64,000 nt of DNA, from contig JADBYK010000003.1 in NCBI GenBank assembly GCA_020403045.1, positions 56,827 to 120,826 of the forward strand. Reading direction: 5' to 3'. Numbering within the stretch: position 1 is the stretch's first letter; each line of letters begins with the position of its first letter. Below are positions 52,929-59,223 of this stretch, in pieces. The DNA is from Cytophagales bacterium. Lineage in GTDB: Bacteria; Bacteroidota; Bacteroidia; Cytophagales; Cyclobacteriaceae. The notes beneath the pieces were generated by a model. The model saw nothing but the letters and a program-made list of their open reading frames with translations. It had not been told where the DNA came from and did no database searches. The position numbers were made by a program, and so were the translations under genes.

Positions 52929-53803
52929 GAATTGCAGTAGTCGCAGTACATAGGGTCGCTACGTTCGCCATCCGGAAACAAATTCTCTACTTGATGGTGG
53001 CAATGCTGACAACCATGAATAAAAGCGCGTGTTAATGAAGTAGGGCGTTGGCAGAGCAAACAGGGCAAGCCAGTTTTGCGCTCTACAATGTCAAAGCCCG
53101 GATAAGAACATACCGGACAGACAGAATTTATTTTATGGATCAGCAAAGAGGTCGCTTTCTCTATTACTTTCATTCGAGTCGGATTGAACATTGCGCGCAT
53201 ATCCGTTTCTGCCTGAACGGCTGCACCACTCAATTGAATTTCTTTGAATGTATCTTTTAACGTTTGCCAATCGGAAATTCCCTTTTGCAATTTGGTTTCC
53301 GTTCTTAAAATAAGGGCGTGGCTTGGGAATCCTACTTCAATGGCGAATTCTCTAAGTTCTTTCCACGAAGAGACTTGTTGATGTGCGTAATTGGTGTTCG
53401 TTGAGATTTTACTGACAGCGATCTCCAATTGATTTTCCAAATCCATCAACAACAAGACCTCTTCATCGGCAGGAACAAAACCCATTTGTGGGTGTAGACC
53501 AAAAGATCCTTCGCTGGCAAGTCCAAGTGTTTCGCCTGATAGCGAGAGCGCTTGCTGAATTTTAAGACGAGCCGTAGACAACGCATCTTGCTTTCGTTCC
53601 ACTTCTCCGGCAAAGGTGCCAAATTGATCGGTATCAAAATTAGGTAGCACCAGCGGCTCTATTCCTAACTCTTGAAAAAGAGGAGCGATGACCTGCTCCT
53701 TTTTGTGCTGAGTAGCGATCACCATTTTCCGGCCGCGAAAAAAAGTCGTTGGTTCGCTTGAACCTGAAGCGGGGAAGTTGGCTATGTTACTGTCCCTGAC
53801 CAA
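52925..53803 (-). CDS. DUF6671-like protein with C-terminal zinc ribbons
   Basis: A 292-residue protein of unknown function. The N-terminal part has FFRGRKMVIATQHKKEQVIA and LPNFDTDQFGTFAGEV, then LASEGSFGLHPQMGFVPADE; the C-terminus has two zinc-binding sets, CPVCSYPGF with CLLC, and CQHCHHQ with CDYC. The start is uncertain: TTG 53803 overlaps icd by 17 bases and keeps FFRGRK, whereas the only ATG (53725) would remove it. The 3' end overlaps aceK by four bases. Sandwiched and coupled between icd and aceK, it probably works on isocitrate dehydrogenase control or carbon flux, but this is inference from context alone. Confidence 0.8.
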   Translation of the reverse strand: MVRDSNIANFPASGSSEPTTFFRGRKMVIATQHKKEQVIAPLFQELGIEPLVLPNFDTDQFGTFAGEVERKQDALSTARLKIQQALSLSGETLGLASEGSFGLHPQMGFVPADEEVLLLMDLENQLEIAVSKISTNTNYAHQQVSSWKELREFAIEVGFPSHALILRTETKLQKGISDWQTLKDTFKEIQLSGAAVQAETDMRAMFNPTRMKVIEKATSLLIHKINSVCPVCSYPGFDIVERKTGLPCLLCQRPTSLTRAFIHGCQHCHHQVENLFPDGERSDPMYCDYCNS

Positions 53804-55244
53804 GTGAGAAAGCTAGTTTGCCATCAAAGCGATTAAGGTTCTCTGTTTTAATGATATCCAGACCAAGCGAGTGGACTTGATTCAACAACGCGAGTACATT
53901 TTCATAGCTCTCCGGTTGATCCATTTTTTTGGACGTAAAGCGACAGCGCCAATGGTCGGTGCAGAATGTTTCAGGTTGACCATCAGGAAACACCTTTACT
54001 CCGCGGTTGGTGATTAGTACGAGTTCAAATGAACCAGACTTCACCCCACTCAATATTTTTCCTAAGTCATTTGGATTTCGGTTAACACCATTCCAATGCA
54101 AGAAAATATCCACGCCAACTAAATCCTTTTTCGCAGGCACCGTTGGTTTGAAGCTTCCTTGAATTTGCTTGCGGTTCTCTTTATTGTAAACAACCTCTTT
54201 CAATTTTTGAGGCTTTGATCCTAAGCGTTGAATAATGGCTTGTGCAAACTCCTTCGTTCCCACTTTCTGTGTGCTAGTACCTTCTTTGAAAAGATCGTAG
54301 GTATGAATTCCATCTTCTAAGGTTTTCAACCATGCGTTGTGTACTTTCTCTGCCACTTCGGGTTGACCGATGTAAACCATCATTTGCACCGCACCAAGTA
54401 ATAAGCCCGATGGATTGGCCATATTCTGACCCGCTCTGCGAGGAGCCGAACCATGAATGGCTTCAAACATGGCATACTCCTGTCCAATGTTTGCGGAACC
54501 ACCTAAACCCACAGAACCAGTGATTTGTGCGGCCACATCTGATAAAATATCACCATACAAATTCGGCATCAAAATCATATCGAAGGCTTCGGGTGTATCG
54601 GCCAACTTTGCCGCTCCGATATCAACAATCCAATGTTCGTTTTGAATATCCGGATATTCGGCAGCCACTTCATCGAACACCTTATGAAACAACCCATCGG
54701 TCAGTTTCATAATATTATCTTTCGTAAAGCAGGTAACTTTCTTTCTGCCATAGGCACGCGCATATTCGAAGGCAAAACGAGCAATCTTTTCGCAGCCGGG
54801 GCGTGTGATGATTTTCAAACACTGTGTTACTTCATCTGTTTGCTGATGTTCGATTCCTGCATACAAATCTTCTTCGTTCTCGCGAATGATGACGATATCC
54901 ATCACCGGGTGCTTGGTTGCTACATAGGGGTGATAAGAAATACAAGGGCGCACATTAGAATAGAGCCCTAACGTTTTACGGATCGTTACATTTAAACTCT
55001 TAAAGCCTCCGCCTTGAGGTGTTGTGATCGGTGCTTTCAAGAAAACCTTTGTTCTGCGCAGGGAGTCCCACGACTCGTTGGCAATACCCGAAGTATGCCC
55101 TTGCTCATATACTTTCTCTCCGATATCAATCCTTTCGATTTCGAGTTGGGCGCCTGCCGCCTCCAAGATTGCCAGGGTAGCGTCCATAATTTCTGGACCG
55201 ATACCATCCCCGCTTGCTACTGTTATTGCTCTTTTTGTTGCCAT
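53787..55244 (-). CDS. icd: NADP-dependent isocitrate dehydrogenase, long form
   Basis: A 485-residue beta-decarboxylating dehydrogenase of the TIGR02924/Thermus-like type with a C-terminal extension (from ~335) beyond the usual ~420 residues of the E. coli enzyme. N-terminus ITVASGDGIGPEIMDATLAI; substrate loop TPQGGGFKSLNVTIRKTLGL, with Ser83 at the position of the AceK-phosphorylated serine of E. coli Icd (Ser113); metal site NLYGDILSDVAAQITGSVGL; nucleotide region EAIHGSAPRRAGQNMANPSG. First gene of icd-DUF6671-aceK. A TATCTTTG box (55268-55261, minus strand) lies 16 bases upstream. Confidence 0.94.
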   Translation of the reverse strand: MATKRAITVASGDGIGPEIMDATLAILEAAGAQLEIERIDIGEKVYEQGHTSGIANESWDSLRRTKVFLKAPITTPQGGGFKSLNVTIRKTLGLYSNVRPCISYHPYVATKHPVMDIVIIRENEEDLYAGIEHQQTDEVTQCLKIITRPGCEKIARFAFEYARAYGRKKVTCFTKDNIMKLTDGLFHKVFDEVAAEYPDIQNEHWIVDIGAAKLADTPEAFDMILMPNLYGDILSDVAAQITGSVGLGGSANIGQEYAMFEAIHGSAPRRAGQNMANPSGLLLGAVQMMVYIGQPEVAEKVHNAWLKTLEDGIHTYDLFKEGTSTQKVGTKEFAQAIIQRLGSKPQKLKEVVYNKENRKQIQGSFKPTVPAKKDLVGVDIFLHWNGVNRNPNDLGKILSGVKSGSFELVLITNRGVKVFPDGQPETFCTDHWRCRFTSKKMDQPESYENVLALLNQVHSLGLDIIKTENLNRFDGKLAFSLGQGQ

Positions 55245-55359
55245 TTCAGATAATTTCCAGCAAAGATATGGATATTTACCAAATCGAAAGTATTACTACT
55301 ATATCAAACAATTTTACTTGTATTCTCGATGGTAATGGATAACTTGGCTTCAAAATAGT

Positions 55360-55374
55360 AACAAGTAATTTGTT
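55360..55374. promoter_or_regulatory. Palindrome abutting the TetR-family gene start
   Basis: AACAA-GTAAT-TTGTT directly precedes the ATG at 55375, and its ACAAGTAA core recurs in inverted form as TTACTTGT at 55314-55321, 39 bases upstream. TetR-type proteins usually bind such palindromes in their own promoter, and the gap is shared with divergent icd. Confidence 0.35.
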
Positions 55375-56052
55375 ATGGCCTGGGAAATTCAAGTTAAAGT
55401 CAACGAAGATCTATACCTCCGCAACCCTGAAAATTCAGAGTTGGGCAAGAACATTGTGAACCATGGTGTTCAGATGATCGACCAAATGGGGTTGGAGGAG
55501 TTTACCTTCAAGAAGTTGGCCTCGCGATTGAAAACAAACGAATCCAGCATCTACCGCTATTTTGAAAGCAAGCATCGGCTTTTACTTTATTTTTTCGAAT
55601 GGTATTGGAGATGGATGGAATACCAACTGATGTTCAATGCCAATAATGTAAGCGATCCCATTGAAAAAATAAATATCGTATTGCGGGTGCTCATGTTAAA
55701 ACAGGATAACATGTTGGTGCCCGGTGAATTGATGGACAAGGAAGCACTGCATCGCATCGTCATTAAAGAAGCTTCGAAAACATACCTCACCAAGCACGTG
55801 ACCGAGGATAATCAAAAACAGTTCTTCAAGCCCTACAAAGACTTTAACGCCAAAATCGCAGCCATTATTCATGAGTATAACCCGGATTACAAATACAGCA
55901 AATCCCTGAGTAGCACGGTGATTGAAATGGTTCATTACCAGTATTTTTTTATGCAAAACCTCCCTTCGCTCACCGATTTTGGAGTAAGCAAAGACGAAAA
56001 TGAGATCATCAACTTTTTGAAAGAGCTCATCCTATCCTGCAAGAGAAATTAA
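55375..56052 (+). CDS. TetR-family transcriptional regulator
   Basis: 225 residues. The N-terminal helix-turn-helix is at about residues 28-62 (GVQMIDQMGLEEFTFKKLAS, then RLKTNESSIYRYFESKHRLL), and the remainder is an all-helical ligand-binding domain with no recognisable specificity. The start is divergent from the icd operon with 130 bases between them and carries inverted repeats next to the ATG, so the regulator may control itself and possibly icd-aceK. Followed 11 bases later by the Dabb gene. Confidence 0.88.
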   Translation: MAWEIQVKVNEDLYLRNPENSELGKNIVNHGVQMIDQMGLEEFTFKKLASRLKTNESSIYRYFESKHRLLLYFFEWYWRWMEYQLMFNANNVSDPIEKINIVLRVLMLKQDNMLVPGELMDKEALHRIVIKEASKTYLTKHVTEDNQKQFFKPYKDFNAKIAAIIHEYNPDYKYSKSLSSTVIEMVHYQYFFMQNLPSLTDFGVSKDENEIINFLKELILSCKRN

Positions 56053-56063
56053 CCACTTCGCCA

Positions 56064-56459
56064 ATGTCTACTCGGAGAAAATTTTTATCCAGTGTTTCCG
56101 CCCTCACATTGGGATCATTTCCTGCGTTAAGTGAAAATCAAAAAGAAAAAAAGGTGCTAGTTCACCATGTCTTCTTTTGGTTGAAGAACCCCGGCAGCAA
56201 AGAAGATCTTGGAAAGTTAATTGAAGGAGTTAACTCGCTAAAAAAGATTGAGAGCCTTCGCATGGTAAAAATCGGTCTGCCTGCAGGCACAACTAAGCGT
56301 GACGTCATTGATGATTCCTACAGTTTATCACTGCTCACTATCTTCGATGATGTCAAAGGGCATGATACCTATCAAGATCACCCCATTCACACCAAGTTTG
56401 TAGAAACCTACTCACCACTTTGGAATAAAGTGGTCGTCTACGATTCCATGGATATCTAA
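56064..56459 (+). CDS. Exported Dabb-domain (stress-responsive A/B barrel) protein
   Basis: A 131-residue protein with a twin-arginine-like signal (STRRKFLSSVSALTLGSFPA) and a dimeric alpha/beta barrel domain: VLVHHVFFWLKNPGSKEDL, LRMVKIGLPAGT, SYSLSLLTIFDDVKGHDTY and HTKFVETYSPLWNKVVVYDS. Dabb proteins are often involved in stress responses or small-molecule chemistry, but the family is functionally mixed. Likely cotranscribed with the TetR regulator. Confidence 0.85.
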   Translation: MSTRRKFLSSVSALTLGSFPALSENQKEKKVLVHHVFFWLKNPGSKEDLGKLIEGVNSLKKIESLRMVKIGLPAGTTKRDVIDDSYSLSLLTIFDDVKGHDTYQDHPIHTKFVETYSPLWNKVVVYDSMDI

Positions 56460-56461
56460 CA

Positions 56462-56539
56462 GTGGCATCTCTAAAAGCCTAAATGTTTGTCAGACTGAGT
56501 TTGGTTTCGACAGGCTGACAAAGTTGTAGAGATGCCCAC
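56462..56539. repeat. 78-bp nested inverted repeat (REP/MITE-like) between convergent genes
   Basis: Outer arms GTGGCATCTCTA (56462-56473) and TAGAGATGCCCAC (56527-56539) pair with one bulged base; inside, TTTGTCAG (56486-56493) pairs with CTGACAAA (56515-56522). The top carries GGTTTCGACAGGCT, similar to the TTTCGACAGGCTCAG-type extragenic palindromes known in many bacteria. No T-run flanks it, so a repeat element is more likely than a plain terminator. Confidence 0.55.
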
Positions 56540-56584
56540 AATAAAATGGCCAGCTAGACTTGCCACTTTGCATTCCGTTGCTGA

Positions 56585-57220
56585 TTATAGATTTGGCTGC
56601 GGAGTAGTTCTTAAATAAGGTTTAATCCGTGTTGAGCCTTTTGGAAATTTAGCGGCAATGTCTTCGTCTTTTACAGCCATCGTGATAATCACATCTTCTC
56701 CTTGTTTCCAATTGGCAGGCGTTGCTACATTATATCCTGCTGTGAGCTGCAAACTATCGATCACCCGAAGAATCTCATCGAAGTTTCTGCCAGTAGATGC
56801 CGGATAGGTGATGGTAAGTTTTACTTTTTTGTCAGCACCAATGACAAACACCGAGCGAACTGTGAACTTATCACTGGCATTCGGATGTACCATGTCGTAC
56901 AAATTTGCAACTTCAAATGCAGGATCTGCAATGATGGGGAAATTGACATGTGTGTGTTGTGTTTCGTTGATGTCGTTAATCCAGTTCTTATGAGACTCTA
57001 TTCCATCCACACTCAATGCTACCACTTTTACATTTCGCTTGTCAAATTCAGCACGCAGTTTCGCTACGGCTCCTAATTCGGTGGTGCAGACAGGTGTAAA
57101 ATCTGCCGGGTGCGAAAAAAGTACACCCCAACTGTTGCCCAGCCATTCATGAAATTTAATTTCCCCTTCTGATGTCTCCGCCTGAAAATCAGGCGCGATG
57201 TCTCCTAGTCTAACAGCCAT
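56585..57220 (-). CDS. 1-Cys peroxiredoxin (Prx6 type)
   Basis: A 211-residue thiol peroxidase. The peroxidatic cysteine is C45 in SHPADFTPVCTTELG, with the conserved Thr and Arg of the active site (second Arg in YPASTGRNFDEILRVIDSLQ). The length and C-terminal arm (GSTRIKPYLRTTPQPNL) match the Prx6 group. It detoxifies hydrogen peroxide and alkyl peroxides. It lies 149 bases after the Rrf2-type gene on the same strand. Confidence 0.94.
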   Translation of the reverse strand: MAVRLGDIAPDFQAETSEGEIKFHEWLGNSWGVLFSHPADFTPVCTTELGAVAKLRAEFDKRNVKVVALSVDGIESHKNWINDINETQHTHVNFPIIADPAFEVANLYDMVHPNASDKFTVRSVFVIGADKKVKLTITYPASTGRNFDEILRVIDSLQLTAGYNVATPANWKQGEDVIITMAVKDEDIAAKFPKGSTRIKPYLRTTPQPNL

Positions 57221-57317
57221 ACATTTGGTTTTAAAAGTTGAACAGCAAATGTACTACTAAAAGCCTACTAAATCAATAGATTATAAATTCAAAAAAGATG
57301 CGAGGGTTCAACATTGC

Positions 57318-57351
57318 AAATCGTACTTCGTAAATGGTAAATCGTACTTCG
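57318..57351. repeat. 13-bp direct repeat upstream of the peroxiredoxin gene
   Basis: AAATCGTACTTCG occurs at 57318-57330 and again at 57339-57351, period 21. It is followed by the small palindrome CGCTCGACTGAGCG. The AAATCGTA words recur in the inverted repeats at 34934 and 58824. It could be a repeat-family member or a pair of regulator sites. Confidence 0.5.
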
Positions 57352-57369
57352 CTCGACTGAGCGAGTTCC

Positions 57370-57804
57370 CTACTTCTGCGCCAACTGCTTTTCTCGTCTT
57401 AATATTCTTGCGAGCGTACTTTGCTCCAACACCCTTAACGTTTCATCGCGCACAATAGTCAGGCTGTCGCGGATGCCGCAGGTTTTTTCGTTCTTGCATT
57501 CTTCGCAGCGATCGTAGAAATTCAGCGATACACAGGGCAACAAGGCAATGGGTCCATCGATCAACCGCATGACCTGCATAAGGTTAACCTCGGAAGGCTT
57601 CTTCACCAGAAAGTACCCTCCTCCTTTTCCCTTCTTGCTTTCTAGAATTTCTGCGTGCCGCAATTCTAATAATATTGCTTCCAGAAACTTATGTGGAATG
57701 TGCTGTTTTTTTGCGATTTCTTCAATCTGCACAGGTCCTTGATCGTAATGCTCGGCTAGGTACACCAAGGCATGGATTGCGTACTTACATTTTTTAGAAA
57801 GCAT
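57370..57804 (-). CDS. Rrf2-family regulator with a cysteine cluster
   Basis: A 144-residue Rrf2 winged-helix protein: KCKYAIHALVYLAEHYDQGP, the recognition helix QHIPHKFLEAILLELRHAEI and the wing GKGGGYFLVKKPSEVNLMQV. Cysteines at 91, 100, 103 and 109 (CVSLNFYDRCEECKNEKTC) are placed as in members that bind an Fe-S cluster, although the set is CX8CX2CX5C and not the IscR spacing exactly. It may sense oxidative stress or iron-sulfur status; the adjacent peroxiredoxin is a candidate target. Confidence 0.88.
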   Translation of the reverse strand: MLSKKCKYAIHALVYLAEHYDQGPVQIEEIAKKQHIPHKFLEAILLELRHAEILESKKGKGGGYFLVKKPSEVNLMQVMRLIDGPIALLPCVSLNFYDRCEECKNEKTCGIRDSLTIVRDETLRVLEQSTLARILRREKQLAQK

Positions 57805-57986
57805 AATTGATTACAAGTTAAACTTTTTAATTTTAGCGGGGTTTACCTGGCACGATTCATCTTGTCATGAATACCACGAAGTTACACGAATTTTATCTGC
57901 AAATCAGTAGTGTTTATTTGTGCATTTGTGGCTAGGTTAAATTCGTTAATAGTATCAAGCAATATTTATAGATTTGAATACAATAA

Positions 57987-58061
57987 GCCGAGGTAGCTCA
58001 GGGGTAGAGCTTCCTGACGGAAGCGTCAGGAAGGTCGTGAGTTCAAATCTCATTCTCGGCT
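57987..58061 (+). tRNA. tRNA-like gene with an abnormal anticodon arm (isotype undetermined)
   Basis: Acceptor GCCGAGG (57987-57993) pairs with TCTCGGC (58054-58060), the D arm is GCTC-AGGGGTA-GAGC, and the T arm is GTGAG-TTCAAAT-CTCAT. Between the D stem and the variable AGGTC there are 21 bases instead of 18. They fold into a 9-bp TTCCTGACG/CGTCAGGAA stem with a GAAG loop, or CTTCC/GGAAG with a 4-base TGAC loop; neither gives a 7-base loop with U33. A Val(GAC) origin is possible. It may be a pseudogene, an atypical tRNA or the result of an assembly error. No CCA is encoded. Confidence 0.6.
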
Positions 58062-58098
58062 CTTTGGCTAAAATTTCGCAAATAGACCCTCTCCATCC

Positions 58099-58548
58099 GT
58101 GATTACATCCAAACCCCAAACCAGTACCATTTTTTCTTTTGTTCTTTTTTTACTGATCACTTGCGTTGTGCTGGGCATGAATCTTTGGGCGGTGATCAAA
58201 TATCCGAACCCAGCTTGGTATAACTATGGCGTGATCGCACTGCTAGCCCCCATTGGCGGGTTTGTTTTGTATAAAATTTTCATCCGCTATAAAATTGTTC
58301 GGTTGGGAAACAATCAAATTGAAGTCAGCTTTCCGGTGTTGAAACAAGCAAATAAATATCCATTGTCGGAGGTGCAATTTTGGTTTGAAAATCAGGTGAA
58401 AACAGGGAGGAAATCGGTCTATCGCGAACTTGTTGTAAAGTTTATAAATGGAAAAAAAATCTCCCTGAGCCCAAAAGAATCAACCGAGTACGATCGAGCG
58501 ATTCAATACCTAAAACAGAAATTGCCAAAAAAAAGGGTGATTACTTAA
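58099..58548 (+). CDS. Small membrane protein with PH-like C-terminal domain, unknown function
   Basis: A 149-residue protein starting at GTG 58099 with two membrane helices (about 11-33 and 41-63) and a hydrophilic tail of beta-strand character (VRLGNNQIEVSFPVLKQANK, then YRELVVKFINGKKISLSPKE) reminiscent of bacterial PH/YcxB-like domains. I do not recognise a named family. It lies between a tRNA-like gene and two tRNA-Leu genes. The next in-frame ATG would remove the first helix. Confidence 0.65.
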   Translation: MITSKPQTSTIFSFVLFLLITCVVLGMNLWAVIKYPNPAWYNYGVIALLAPIGGFVLYKIFIRYKIVRLGNNQIEVSFPVLKQANKYPLSEVQFWFENQVKTGRKSVYRELVVKFINGKKISLSPKESTEYDRAIQYLKQKLPKKRVIT

Positions 58549-58583
58549 TTCAAGCAGAACACTGAGCTAAATTTTCCTCTAGC

Positions 58584-58620
58584 AAATCAACGAATTATCG
58601 AATTATCAAATCAACGAATT
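58584..58620. repeat. Direct repeat of AAATCAACGAATT
   Basis: AAATCAACGAATT appears at 58584-58596 and 58608-58620, with TCGAATTATC between them and GCTGAATTTCTAAATT after. This short-word repeat occupies the gap before the first tRNA-Leu. Confidence 0.5.
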
Positions 58621-58686
58621 GCTGAATTTCTAAATTAACCATTACTTTTGCCATCCCTCAAAACTCGAACGCGAGTTTTTTTAAAT

Positions 58687-58768
58687 GCCCAGGTGGTGAA
58701 ATTGGTAGACACGCTACTTTGAGGGGGTAGTGCCGCAAGGTGTGCTGGTTCGAATCCAGTTCTGGGCA
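58687..58768 (+). tRNA. tRNA-Leu (anticodon GAG)
   Basis: Class II tRNA of 82 bases. Acceptor GCCCAGG pairs with TCTGGGC (58761-58767), discriminator A. Anticodon stem CTACT/GGTAG encloses the loop TTGAGGG with anticodon GAG, reading CUC and CUU. The long variable arm (TGCCGCAAGGTGT) and the T arm (CTGG-TTCGAAT-CCAG core) are normal. CCA is not encoded. Confidence 0.93.
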
Positions 58769-58779
58769 CAAACTGATTG

Positions 58780-58854
58780 TAGATTTTTGATTTAAGATTT
58801 TTTGATTTGAATATGGGATTGTATCAAATCGTAAATCAAAAATCACAAAATCTA
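58780..58854. repeat. 31-bp inverted repeat between two tRNA-Leu genes
   Basis: The arm at 58780-58810 (TAGATTTTTGATTTAAGATT and following) and the arm at 58824-58854 (ending CAAAAATCACAAAATCTA) pair at about 25 of 31 positions around a 13-base spacer. The words ATTTTTGATTT and AAATCGTAAATC connect it to the repeats at 34822-34956. Confidence 0.6.
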
Positions 58855-58862
58855 AAATGTAA

Positions 58863-58944
58863 AGCCGAAGTGGTGAAACTGGTAGACACGCACGTTTCAG
58901 AGGCGTGTGGCGCAAGCTGTGCGGGTTCAAGTCCCGCCTTCGGT
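58863..58944 (+). tRNA. tRNA-Leu (anticodon CAG)
   Basis: Class II tRNA of 82 bases. Acceptor GCCGAAG pairs with CTTCGGT (58937-58943) with a terminal G-U pair, discriminator A. Anticodon stem CACGT/GCGTG encloses TTCAGAG with anticodon CAG, reading CUG. T arm is GCGGG-TTCAAGT-CCCGC. The 3' end is repeated twice immediately downstream. Confidence 0.93.
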
Positions 58945-59016
58945 ACTTTCATTCGGTGGGCAAGCCCGCCTTCGGTACTTTCGTTCGGTGGGCAAGCCAG
59001 CTTTCGGCACGAAAAA
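58932..59016 (+). repeat. Tandem copies of the tRNA-Leu(CAG) 3' end
   Basis: A unit beginning in the T stem (CCCGCCTTCGGTACTTTC then ATTCGGTGGGCAAG, 58932-58963) is repeated at 58964-58996 with one substitution and one extra T, and a degenerate third copy starts at 58997 (CCAGCTTTCGGCACG). Only the first unit is part of the tRNA. Repeated tRNA 3' ends are what integration of tRNA-targeting elements or replication slippage would leave. Confidence 0.75.
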
Positions 59017-59018
59017 AT

Positions 59019-59100
59019 TCAACACTCAAGGTTCAAGATTGGCAGCGTTAGCAATTTTGAATTTTGAATTTTGAATTTTGAATTTTGAATTTTGAATTTT
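59019..59100. repeat. AATTTTG heptamer array with an opposed TTCAA arm
   Basis: Almost seven perfect tandem copies of AATTTTG fill 59053-59100. Upstream, TTCAACACTCAAGGTTCAAG (59019-59038) is a diverged arm of the complementary word type (CAAAATT/TTCAA). There are no unique spacers, so this is not a CRISPR. The same words appear at 27586, 31076 and 31708. Confidence 0.75.
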
Positions 59101-59164
59101 CGACAAAACCAGTAATTCTCCTTCTAACTCTTAAAAACTTCTCCACCGATTTGGGTTACTCTTG

Positions 59165-59195
59165 TTTGGCGAAAAGGATTATAAATTTATATTTA
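59165..59195 (+). promoter_or_regulatory. Promoter of the 1500-residue surface protein
   Basis: TTTG (59165-59168) and TATATTTA (59188-59195) are 19 bases apart, matching the -33/-7 layout with one mismatch in TAnnTTTG. The ATG at 59224 lies 28 bases downstream. Confidence 0.5.
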
Positions 59196-59223
59196 CCTTC
59201 CATTAATTCAAATCAAAGTTTCT

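Noticed and set aside
59053..59100. Regular AATTTTG units considered as a CRISPR array
   Set aside because: The units are contiguous heptamers with no unique spacers, and no cas gene is in the window.
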